From Candidatus Methylophosphatis haderslevensis (GTDB lineage Bacteria > Pseudomonadota > Gammaproteobacteria > Burkholderiales > Rhodocyclaceae), in NCBI GenBank assembly GCA_016711925.1, contig JADJSA010000015.1, positions 1 to 24,473 of the forward strand: 24,473 nt of DNA. The letters are read 5' to 3'. This document shows, piece by piece, positions 7,847 through 14,069 of the stretch. Under the pieces are notes generated by a model that saw only the letters and a list, made by a program, of their open reading frames with translations, was not told where the DNA came from and made no database searches. Position 1 is the first letter of the stretch. The number at the start of each line of letters is the position of its first letter. The translations under genes were made by a program, and so were the position numbers.

Positions 7847-8491
7847 GTGGATCTGCAATCGCGTATCTGGATCTTCGATCTGGACGATACGCTGCATCAT
7901 GCGACGCCTGCCATATTCCCGCAGATCAGCCGCAGCATGACGGCATACGTCGCGAAACAACTCACGATCTCGGATGAAGCTGCAAGCGCCCTGCGCGTAC
8001 ACTACTGGCAGCGCTACGGCGCCACATTGCTCGGATTGATGAAACACCATGGCACCGACCCGCGCCATTTCCTCTGGCACACCCACCAGTTCGACGACTT
8101 GCCCGGCCTGCTGCAATTTGAAGGCGCATTGCGCGGCATGCTGCGCCGCCTTCCGGGACGCAAGATCGTGTTCTCCAATTCCCCGCTGCACTACGCCCGG
8201 GCCGTTCTGCGCGGAATCGGCGTTGCGCAGTCGTTTGCAGCGGTCTATTCGATCGAACGCACGCACTTCAAACCCAAGCCACAACGCGCCGGCTACCTCC
8301 GTCTGCTGCGCGACCTGGGTGTCGCGGCATCGCGCTGCATCATGGTTGAGGACAGCGCCGCCAACCTGCTCGTCGCCAAATCTCTGGGCATGAAATGCGT
8401 CTGGCTGTCGCGCCACCGCCGCCGTCCCTCTTTTGTCGATGTCAGGATAGAATCGATCCTAGACTTGCCGCGGGTGCTCCACCGACTCTAA
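7847..8491 (+). CDS. HAD-family phosphatase, pyrimidine 5'-nucleotidase type
   Basis: This 214-residue HAD hydrolase has all four motifs. Motif I is FDLDDTLHH with nucleophile D11 and acid D13. Motif II is the Ser of VFSNSP, motif III the Lys of HFKPKP, and motif IV VEDSAANL. The cap sequence and motif spacing resemble the pyrimidine 5'-nucleotidase subfamily (TIGR01993 type), often found beside argB or slmA in betaproteobacteria. It probably dephosphorylates UMP- or CMP-like nucleotides or related sugar phosphates in the cytosol; substrate is not proven by sequence. GTG is the start codon, 14 bases after argB. slmA follows after 31 bases. Confidence 0.85.
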   Translation: MDLQSRIWIFDLDDTLHHATPAIFPQISRSMTAYVAKQLTISDEAASALRVHYWQRYGATLLGLMKHHGTDPRHFLWHTHQFDDLPGLLQFEGALRGMLRRLPGRKIVFSNSPLHYARAVLRGIGVAQSFAAVYSIERTHFKPKPQRAGYLRLLRDLGVAASRCIMVEDSAANLLVAKSLGMKCVWLSRHRRRPSFVDVRIESILDLPRVLHRL

Positions 8492-8522
8492 GCGGCGGGC
8501 GAGAAGACCGAAGGGGACGAGG

Positions 8523-9128
8523 ATGGGGACACGACCCGGCGAACGCAAACTGCAGATTCTGCATACGCTGGCGGAGATGCTGCAGCATCCGAAGGGCGAA
8601 AAGGTCACAACAGCCGCACTGGCTGCGCGGCTCGATGTCTCGGAAGCCGCCCTCTATCGCCACTTCGCCAGCAAGGCCCAGATGTTTGAAGGCCTGATCG
8701 AGTTCATCGAGTCGAGTCTGTTCTCCGTCATCAACACCATCCAGGCGGAGCAGCAATCCGGAATCAAGCAAGTGGAATTGATCATGTCGCTGCTGCTCGG
8801 TTTTGCGCAGAAGAATCGTGGTCTGACCCGGGTGCTGATCGGCGACTCGCTGGTCAATGAAGACGACCGCCTGCAGCTGCGGATCAACCAGTTGATCGAC
8901 CGCTGCGAAGCGAGTTTGAAGCAGGCGCTACGCATCGCGGTTGCCGGCAACGAACTGCTTTCCGACGACATCGGCAGTGCCGCCAACATGCTCACATGCT
9001 ACGTCGTCGGGCGCTGGAATCAGTTCGCCAAGAGCGGATTCACCCGCGATCCGCTGGCGCATTGGGCAGTGCAATGGCCGATGCTGTGCGCCGCCTGTCT
9101 GTCGCAACCGGTGGCCAGCGACGCCTGA
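8523..9128 (+). CDS. slmA: Nucleoid occlusion factor SlmA (TetR fold)
   Basis: This 201-residue TetR-type protein in its family binds specific chromosomal sites and blocks FtsZ assembly over the nucleoid. The N-terminal helix-turn-helix is clear: VTTAALAARLDVSEAALYRHFASKAQMFEGLIEF (about residues 28-61). The rest resembles SlmA, with IESSLFSVIN, AQKNRGLTRVLIGDSLVNEDDRL and the C-terminal GRWNQFAKSGF. GACGAGG just before the ATG is the ribosome site. Its position after argB and the HAD gene supports the assignment, as E. coli slmA also sits near pyrimidine-related genes. The last bases lie 12 bases from the next start. Confidence 0.9.
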   Translation: MGTRPGERKLQILHTLAEMLQHPKGEKVTTAALAARLDVSEAALYRHFASKAQMFEGLIEFIESSLFSVINTIQAEQQSGIKQVELIMSLLLGFAQKNRGLTRVLIGDSLVNEDDRLQLRINQLIDRCEASLKQALRIAVAGNELLSDDIGSAANMLTCYVVGRWNQFAKSGFTRDPLAHWAVQWPMLCAACLSQPVASDA

Positions 9129-9140
9129 CCGCCGCGACCG

Positions 9141-9575
9141 TTGCCATCACCGTTCGCCCTGTTGCACAAACATCGCAAGCCGCTGCTCAGCGTGCTGGGT
9201 CTGGCACTGCTCGGGGTTGCCATGTTCGTCAGTGTGGTGCGCGGGCCGCGCGACAGCTTCGACCAGAAGACCTGGCTCGAAGCAAACTCGATGGAAGCGG
9301 AAATCAAGTGCCTGCGCGGGCGCATGGTGCGTCACCTGCGCGAGCACGTACTGCGATCGGGCATGGAACGCGCTGCGGTAATCGCCCTGCTCGGGCCAGC
9401 CGACGCGGCGCGCGAGGACGAACTCGCGTTCGGACTCGGCTATTGCTCGAGTCCCGCCGCAGGCAGTTCACTGATCGTGCATTTCGATCGCGAAGGCCGG
9501 CTTACCCATACGTCGCTCGAAATCCAGCCGTTGGACGCCGCGGCCTTTAGCATGGCGTACTCGCCGCTAACCTGA
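9141..9575 (+). CDS. Small membrane-anchored protein, possible BamE-like domain
   Basis: This is a 144-residue protein not recognised as a named family. It starts at TTG, and residues about 14-33 (LLSVLGLALLGVAMFVSVV) form one membrane anchor. The following domain has GMERAAVIALLGPADAARED and SSLIVHFDREGRLTHTSLEI. This pattern of a helix plus LLGxP, then a beta-strand with DxxGRL, recalls SmpA/OmlA (BamE) folds, which often occur as short periplasmic lipoproteins. No lipobox is seen. The last 15 or so residues (from about 9530) overlap the antisense hemB coding region, and the natural C-terminus may have been replaced at a junction there. It lies 12 bases after slmA and may be co-transcribed. 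Confidence 0.65.
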   Translation: MPSPFALLHKHRKPLLSVLGLALLGVAMFVSVVRGPRDSFDQKTWLEANSMEAEIKCLRGRMVRHLREHVLRSGMERAAVIALLGPADAAREDELAFGLGYCSSPAAGSSLIVHFDREGRLTHTSLEIQPLDAAAFSMAYSPLT

Positions 9576-10402
9576 TAAACATAGGTCGGCACCTTCAGTT
9601 CGTGCTTCACCCGATGCACGATGTCGAGGTAGGGCATGCCGGGCTTGACCATGAACATGTCGGCGCCTTCCTCGATGTCGAGCGCAACCTCGCGCAGCGC
9701 CTCATCGGAATTTGCGGGATCCATCTGGTAGGTGTACTTGTTGCCCGCGCCCAGATTGGCCGCCGAACCGACCGCGTCGCGGAACGGCCCGTAAAAGCTC
9801 GATGCATACTTCGCCGAGTAGGCGAGAATGCGCGTGTGAATCCGGCCGTGCCCATCGAGTTCGCGGCGAATCCGCGCTACCCGCCCGTCCATCATGTCCG
9901 ACGGCGCGACGACGTCGGCCCCGGCCTGGGCATGGCATAACGCCTGGCGGGCCAGCGCCTCCAGCGTCTCGTCGTTTATGACGTAACCCGATTCGTCGAT
10001 CAAGCCGTCCTGGCCATGACTGGTGTAGGGATCGAGGGCGACGTCGGTAATCACACCCAGATCGGGCAGCGCGTCCTTGAGCGCCCTCACCACGCACGGC
10101 ACCAGACCGGCTGGATTCCAGGCCTCGGCCGCGTCGAGGCTCTTTTTCCCGGCCTCCACCACCGGGAACAACGCCAGCGCCGGAATGCCCAGCGCGTAGG
10201 CCTGACTAGCCACCTCCAGCAGCCGGTCGAGGAAAGGCGGAAGACGCCGGGCATCGACGCCACGGGCTCGCTGATCCCGCGGCCTTCCAGACAAACACCG
10301 GATAGATCAGGTCGTCGGCGCTCAGCGTGTGCTCGCGCATCAGGCGGCGCGAAAATCGTCGCGCCGCATTCGGCGCATGCGTGTCGATGGAAATGTCGCC
10401 AT
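9440..10402 (-). CDS. hemB: Delta-aminolevulinic acid dehydratase, three frameshifts, C-terminus missing
   Basis: The enzyme condenses two 5-aminolevulinate molecules to porphobilinogen in heme synthesis. The conserved opening starts at ATG 10402 (MATFPSTRMRRMRRDDF). Each frame change is consistent with one lost base: in the A run at 10352-10355, near 10290 (YPVFV to LEGRGISEPV), and near 10235 (GVFRLS to LDRLLEVASQ). Both active-site lysines are present (YSAKYASSFYGP and FMVKPGMPYLD). The metal region DVALDPYTSHGQDG has aspartates rather than the three zinc cysteines, so a Mg-dependent form is likely. After QVSGEYAMLKAAASNGW similarity stops near 9525. About 35 C-terminal residues, including the conserved Tyr that binds substrate, are absent and replaced by antisense of the neighbouring gene until a stop at 9440. 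An assembly join or a real deletion could explain this. Confidence 0.9.
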
Positions 10403-10437
10403 CTGGCAAACCCCTTCGAGCCAGTCATGGGCCACTG

Positions 10438-11232
10438 TTAATTTCTTTGAAACCGAAATCGAGTCGCGCCGATCCGGGGAACTATTCGCAGCGCGTTCCT
10501 CGATCTTAGTTGCAGACGACGCAAGTCGTCTCCCGCTTCACCTCCCTGAGCGGGTGCCTTACTGATTAAGGCGTTTTGCCCCCGGTCTTCCCCTTTGACC
10601 GGAGGCCTTTCTTTTCGGCAAGCCCGGCCGCATTCGGCGGAGTCTCGCAACCAGCCGCCAATGACCGCTTCCGCCTCCTCGATGCCGGACTTCTTCAGGC
10701 TCGAGAACAATTGCACGGTCACCCGCCCGCCCCACGCTGCCAGATCGCGGCGGGTCGTATCCAGCGTTTGCCTGGCCGGTCCGCGGGTCAGCTTGTCCGA
10801 TTTGGTCAGAAGAACATGCATCGGCCGGCCGCCGGGCGCGTACCAATCCAGCATTTGTCGATCGAGCGGTGTAAGGGGGCGGCGCGCGTCCATAATCAGC
10901 ACCAGGCCGATCAGGTTCTCGCGCTGCTTCAGGTAACGCTCGAGCAGATTCTGCCATTGATTGCGAATCGCCTCGGGTACCGCGGCGTAGCCGTACCCGG
11001 GCAAATCGACCAGATACGCGCCAACCGGCAGACGAAAAAAGTTGATCAGTTGCGTCCGCCCTGGCGTCTTGCTGACGAAGGCCAGCCGGGTGTGGCCGAC
11101 CAGGGTATTGATCGCACTCGATTTTCCGGCATTCGAGCGGCCGGCGAAGGCGATCTCGGCGCCGACGGACGCAGGCAGATTCTCCGGCTTGGCGACCGAG
11201 GTGACGAAGACAGCGTTTCTGAACAGGGACAT
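10438..11232 (-). CDS. engB: Ribosome-biogenesis GTPase EngB/YihA
   Basis: This is a cytosolic GTPase needed for 50S ribosome assembly and usually essential. G1 is GRSNAGKS (residues 31-38), G2 includes Thr of KTPGRTQ, G3 is DLPGYGY (76-82), G4 is TKSDKL (143-148) and G5 lies near SSLKKSG. The first 200 residues are a normal family member from MSLFRNAVFVTSV. The open frame runs on to 10438, giving 264 residues against the usual 200-220. Shifting frame by one near 10620-10640 gives a short tail with EKKGLRSKGKTGGKTP and a stop at 10566. That tail resembles the normal betaproteobacterial ending, so a lost base is likely. The gene is divergent from cytochrome c4, a common arrangement, with a 108-base shared upstream region. 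Confidence 0.92.
   Translation of the reverse strand: MSLFRNAVFVTSVAKPENLPASVGAEIAFAGRSNAGKSSAINTLVGHTRLAFVSKTPGRTQLINFFRLPVGAYLVDLPGYGYAAVPEAIRNQWQNLLERYLKQRENLIGLVLIMDARRPLTPLDRQMLDWYAPGGRPMHVLLTKSDKLTRGPARQTLDTTRRDLAAWGGRVTVQLFSSLKKSGIEEAEAVIGGWLRDSAECGRACRKERPPVKGEDRGQNALISKAPAQGGEAGDDLRRLQLRSRNALRIVPRIGATRFRFQRN
10512..10577 (+). ncRNA. Candidate small RNA or structured leader: three abutting hairpins with a CCTCC loop
   Basis: Three perfect inverted repeats lie end to end. Hairpin 1 is AGACGAC - GCAA - GTCGTCT (10514-10531), with a GNRA loop when read on the plus strand. Hairpin 2 is CCCGCT - TCACCTCCCTG - AGCGGG (10532-10554); its loop includes CCTCC, complementary to Shine-Dalgarno sequences. 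Hairpin 3 is GCCTTA - CTGAT - TAAGGC (10556-10572), followed by GTTTT, a weak terminator. A GGAACT at 10478-10483 resembles an ECF/sigma-E -35 about 30 bases upstream. On the minus strand the same bases would lie about 110 bases ahead of hemB as a leader. The GNRA loop and the trailing T's favour the plus strand. No known RNA family was matched, and this is a structural inference only. Confidence 0.35.
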
Positions 11233-11340
11233 GGGGACAAAGACCGGCGCGGCGCAGGCAAGGCCGCGCGTGGTGCGCTGCGGGGTGCTTGCTGTAGAAT
11301 ATCAGGTTTGAATCGACACTCTCGCACCGAGGTAGCCGAA

Positions 11341-11973
11341 ATGATTCTGCGTTCCCTGATGCTGTCGCTTGCCGTTGCGGCGGGCGCCGCCCAAGCTGAA
11401 GAAAAGATGGCGGCCAAACCGGATCCCGCCAAGGCGCAGCAAACCGCCAGCACGGTTTGCGCCGGATGCCATGGCGCCGACGGCAACAGCGTGGCGGCTG
11501 CCAATCCCAAAATTGCGGGTCAGCATCCGGAGTATCTCTACAAGCAGTTGAAGAACTTCAAGACGCCTGAAGGCAAGCCGGATCGCAGCAACGCGATCAT
11601 GGGCGGCATGGTCGCCGCGCTCAGCGACGACGACATGAAGGGCCTGGCCGCCTATTTCGCCGCTCAGAAACTCAAGCCCGAATCGGCCAAGGATGCCAAG
11701 ACCGTCGAGGTGGGGCAGAAGCTCTATCGTGCCGGCGATTCCGCCAAGGGTCTGCCGGCCTGTGCCGGTTGCCACGGCCCGGCCGGCGCCGGCATTCCGG
11801 CGCAGTACCCGCGGATCAGCGGCCAGTACGCCGAATACACGGAAGCGCAGTTGAAGGCTTTCCGGGCTGGCGAGCGCGCCAACGATCCGAACCAGATGAT
11901 GCGCGTGATCGCGCTCAAGATGACCGATCCCGAGATCAAGGCGGTGTCGGATTACATCGCCGGCCTGCGCTGA
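11341..11973 (+). CDS. Diheme cytochrome c4
   Basis: This periplasmic diheme electron carrier is generally linked to terminal oxidases. The 210-residue protein has a signal peptide (MILRSLMLSLAVAAGAAQA, cleavage likely before EEKM) and two homologous c-type domains. Heme sites are CAGCH at residues 40-44 and 141-145. Candidate axial methionines are in NAIMGGMVAAL (near 87-90) and NQMMRVIALKM (near 186-194). The pattern CHGADGNS...P.IAGQHPEYLYKQL, repeated as CHGPAGAG...PRISGQYAEYTEAQL, is typical of cytochrome c4. GAGG lies upstream of the ATG. It is monocistronic with a good terminator. The divergent engB gene is the usual neighbour. Confidence 0.93.
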   Translation: MILRSLMLSLAVAAGAAQAEEKMAAKPDPAKAQQTASTVCAGCHGADGNSVAAANPKIAGQHPEYLYKQLKNFKTPEGKPDRSNAIMGGMVAALSDDDMKGLAAYFAAQKLKPESAKDAKTVEVGQKLYRAGDSAKGLPACAGCHGPAGAGIPAQYPRISGQYAEYTEAQLKAFRAGERANDPNQMMRVIALKMTDPEIKAVSDYIAGLR

Positions 11974-11998
11974 ACCGAACCGCACTTTGGAGATCGAG

Positions 11999-12025
11999 AG
12001 GGGCGCAAGTGCGCCCCTTGTTTTT
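11999..12025 (+). terminator. Rho-independent terminator after cytochrome c4
   Basis: AGGGGCGC (11999-12006) pairs with GCGCCCCT (12011-12018) around the loop AAGT, followed by TGTTTTT. It starts 26 bases past the stop codon. Confidence 0.9.
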
Positions 12026-12093
12026 CGCCCCACCGGAAGCGCGGACGCTGCCGAAGGCGCGGCTCCGGTGGCGGCCGGGATTTCGGTGCGCCC

Positions 12094-12118
12094 GGAATAC
12101 CCGGAGAGTGGCGGTTTA
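12094..12118 (+). promoter_or_regulatory. Possible ECF-type promoter of the sigma/anti-sigma pair
   Basis: GGAATA at 12094-12099 and GTTTA at 12114-12118 are separated by 14 bases, about 60 bases before the sigma factor start. This resembles GGAA-type ECF promoters, and autoregulation would be usual for such a pair. Only pattern resemblance supports it. Confidence 0.3.
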
Positions 12119-12178
12119 CACTTCGACGGCGGCGCGCCACGATGCCGCCAGGCGGCCGGGGCCACAGCCCTAGAGCGA

Positions 12179-12689
12179 ATGCCCAATCGAGAACTGATCA
12201 CTGCCGAGATTCCGCGCCTGCGCCGCTATGCGCGCGCGCTGACCGGGGATGCGCAGCAGCGCCGACGATCTGGTGCAGGACACGCTGGAACGCGCGCTGT
12301 CGCGCTTTTGCCTGTGGCGCCCGGGCAACCTGCGGGCATGGCTGTTTACCATCATGCACAACATTTACGTCAACCAGATCAAGGGCGGCGTCCATGTCGA
12401 CTATCTGGCCGACGACCTCCTGCCCGATCTGCCCCTGCGCGCCACGCAGACCGACAATCTCGGAACTGCGCGATCTCGATCGCGCGCTCGGCTCGCCTGA
12501 GCCGCCGACCAGCGCGAAGTGCTGCTGCTGGTCGGACTCGAAGATCTGTCCTACGAAGAGACCGCCAGGATCATCGGCTCGCCGGTCGGCACGGTGATGT
12601 CGCGCCTGTCGCGCGGGCGCGAGCGCCTGCGCGCCCTGCTCGCCGGCGTGGAACTGCCGATCGGCGCCCAGTTGAAGGTTGTCAAATGA
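12179..12689 (+). CDS. ECF sigma-70 family RNA polymerase sigma factor, about three frameshifts
   Basis: This small alternative sigma factor has regions 2 and 4. Region 2 starts at MPNRELITAEIPRLRRYARALTGDA (frame 2) and, after a shift near 12256, continues SADDLVQDTLERALSRF...NLRAWLFTIMHNIYVNQ (frame 3). After shifts near 12460 (to ELRDLDRALGS, frame 1) and 12497-12510 (back to frame 3), region 4 reads DQREVLLLVGLEDLSYEETARIIGSPVGTVMSRLSRGRERLRALL. Restored length is about 168 residues, normal for ECF factors. The stop TGA at 12687-12689 overlaps the ATG of the anti-sigma gene (ATGA). The indels may be sequence errors, since the reading is otherwise well preserved. The target regulon is unknown. 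Confidence 0.85.
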
Positions 12690-13447
12690 GTTCCCGGCCG
12701 ATTTCCGACGAGCAGTTGCATGCCTACGCCGACGGCCGGCTCGGCGCGGCTGAAAGCATGACGGTCGCCAGCTGGCTGGCCGAGCGCCCTGAGGTCCACG
12801 AGCAGGTCCGGGCCTGGCGCGAGCAGACCGCCCTGCTGCACGGCCGGTTCGATGCCGTGATGCAGGAAGAGTGCCGTCCCGCCTTGCCAACGCCGGGCGC
12901 CACTGCGCCGCGTTCCGCGCCATTGCGGGTCGCCGCCGTGCCGGCCTGGCTGGCGATCGGCGGCATCGTCGGGTTCCTTTTGCGCGGCAGCATCGGCGGT
13001 ACCGGCAGCCCGGATATGGTGAGCCTGCCGCGCGCGGCGGCGGTCGCCCATGTGGTGTATGCGCCCGAGGTCCGGCACCCGGTCGAGGTCACGGCGGACC
13101 AGGAGCAGCACCTGGTTGCCTGGCTGTCGAAACGGCTGGGCGCGTCGGTCACGGCGCCGGCGCTGCGCGGCGAGGGCTTCGAGCTGGTCGGCGGACGCCT
13201 GTTGCCGGGCGAGGCCGGACCGGTCGCCCAGTTCATGTATCAGGACGCGCGCGGCCAGCGTCTGACGCTTTACCTACGCACCGATGCGGCCGGCAACCGC
13301 GAAACCGCTTTCCGCTTCGCCCAGGAGGGTAAGGTCGGCGTGTTCTACTGGCTGGACGGAAAGCTTGGCTACGCGCTCTCGGGCGAACTGGCCAAGGCCG
13401 ACCTGATGCGGGTCGTCGACAGCGTGTATCGCCAGCTCAACCCCTGA
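12686..13447 (+). CDS. Membrane anti-sigma factor
   Basis: This 253-residue protein is translationally coupled to the ECF sigma gene (ATGA overlap at 12686). The N-terminal 55 residues (ISDEQLHAYADGRLGAAESMTVASWLAERPEVHEQVRAW) resemble the cytosolic sigma-binding domain of anti-sigma factors (COG5662 type). There is no HxxxCxxC zinc motif; the protein has only one cysteine in this part (near residue 57). One membrane segment lies near residues 86-102 (VPAWLAIGGIVGFLL). The remainder, with TADQEQHLVAWLSKRLGASV and GFELVGGRLLPG, should be periplasmic and could sense envelope or redox stress. This topology suggests release of sigma by an extracytoplasmic signal. The signal itself cannot be read from sequence. 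Confidence 0.82.
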   Translation: MSSRPISDEQLHAYADGRLGAAESMTVASWLAERPEVHEQVRAWREQTALLHGRFDAVMQEECRPALPTPGATAPRSAPLRVAAVPAWLAIGGIVGFLLRGSIGGTGSPDMVSLPRAAAVAHVVYAPEVRHPVEVTADQEQHLVAWLSKRLGASVTAPALRGEGFELVGGRLLPGEAGPVAQFMYQDARGQRLTLYLRTDAAGNRETAFRFAQEGKVGVFYWLDGKLGYALSGELAKADLMRVVDSVYRQLNP

Positions 13448-13507
13448 TCGACGGTTTTGGCCCGCAGCCCGCATGAACAGGCGGCCTCGGAACCAGCCCG
13501 GAAGCGC

Positions 13508-13531
13508 CGTGGTTATTGGCTGTCCGGCAGG
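13508..13531 (+). repeat. Short repeat copy A, reads RGYWLSGR
   Basis: The eight codons read RGYWLSGR. A second copy at 17835-17858 reads HGYWLSGQ. The surrounding bases also partly match, including GGAAGCGC before and GGCAGG after. Both copies lie in gaps between convergent genes. Confidence 0.45.
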
Positions 13532-13620
13532 CAGCGCCAGGATCGCCTATCCATGCGCGGGGGGCGACACCAAACCCACGGGTTCAGTCCTATCGGCGAG
13601 GCGCCCCCACCACGCCCGGA

Positions 13621-13649
13621 AAAACAAATCGCCGGCTCTTGGCCGGCGA
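13621..13649 (-). terminator. Rho-independent terminator, minus strand
   Basis: TCGCCGGC (13629-13636) pairs with GCCGGCGA (13642-13649) around a 5-base loop. On the minus strand it is followed by TTTGTTTTT. It would end transcripts of the bioB-bioC direction, about 215 bases after the small basic ORF, implying transcription of the intervening low-GC segment. Confidence 0.75.
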
Positions 13650-13865
13650 TGAATTTGGTTGAAACGAGTCTGACCTCGTGATTTTATTTGGCTTGCTGTC
13701 CGATGAGCGTTGTTGTTGACCTCCAACCTTGCACGCTCTTGTTCGGACGCTGTTCGGTGGTTTTTGTGGTTCCCGATGAAAGCATCGTAACGATTCCCAT
13801 TTCAACAAACCATAGGCCTAACGGATGATTGGCCTCGGCCTTGGGTTGAGAAAGCGTGACGGAAG

Positions 13866-14069
13866 TCACACCCGGCCGCAAAGCCGCCGGGCACGACGCG
13901 GCATCGATCGCTCTGGTCTTTGCCTCCCTAGGTCCTCAGCACGGCCGGCTTTTTGCCGCGCCCGGCTGGCTTTCTTGCCGCGCAACTGGTGCGCGCCGCC
14001 TTTCTTGAGCAACGGGGCCACAGCCAGCGGATTGCGCGGTTTCAGCCGCATCTTCCTCGCGCGTTTCAT
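13866..14069 (-). CDS. Small basic protein, coupled to bioC
   Basis: This is a 67-residue ORF very rich in Arg, Lys and Ala, beginning MKRARKMRLKPRNPLAVAP. Its ATG at 14069 overlaps the bioC stop (ATGA), which suggests translational coupling. The KPRNPLAVAPLLKKGGAH segment resembles, from memory, short basic proteins of unknown function in betaproteobacteria; this was not verified. The second half (after about residue 45) is less convincing and might be out of frame. It has no membrane segment or cysteine cluster. A nucleic-acid-binding role is a guess from charge alone. It could also be a chance open frame in GC-rich DNA. Confidence 0.5.
   Translation of the reverse strand: MKRARKMRLKPRNPLAVAPLLKKGGAHQLRGKKASRARQKAGRAEDLGRQRPERSMPRRARRLCGRV

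Larger units (their letters stand above)
13448..13865. other. Gene-poor segment between anti-sigma gene and bioC cluster
   Basis: No recognisable gene was found. The left part (to about 13610) is GC-rich and holds a short GYWLSG-coding repeat at 13508-13531. A minus-strand terminator is at 13621-13649. The part from about 13650 to 13830 is clearly lower in GC than its surroundings. It contains a possible minus-strand ORF (TTG at 13881 to stop 13684, 65 codons) and a possible plus-strand ORF (ATG 13704 to TGA 13829, 41 codons). Neither has recognisable similarity, and both are weak. Confidence 0.6.

Noticed and set aside
10576..11232. Long forward open frame running through the engB region into cytochrome c4
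   Set aside because: It is antisense to engB, which has all GTPase motifs. The cytochrome starts at 11341 with a signal peptide and a ribosome site.
11987..12685. Long forward frame upstream of and in frame with the anti-sigma gene
   Set aside because: It is an Arg/Ala-rich shadow of the frameshifted sigma gene. The anti-sigma starts at 12686 with the ATGA overlap.
13925..13990. Near-tandem GGCTTTTTGCCGCGC-like direct repeat
   Set aside because: It corresponds to Lys/Ala/Arg-rich codons of the small basic ORF and looks like low-complexity coding sequence, not a repeat element.
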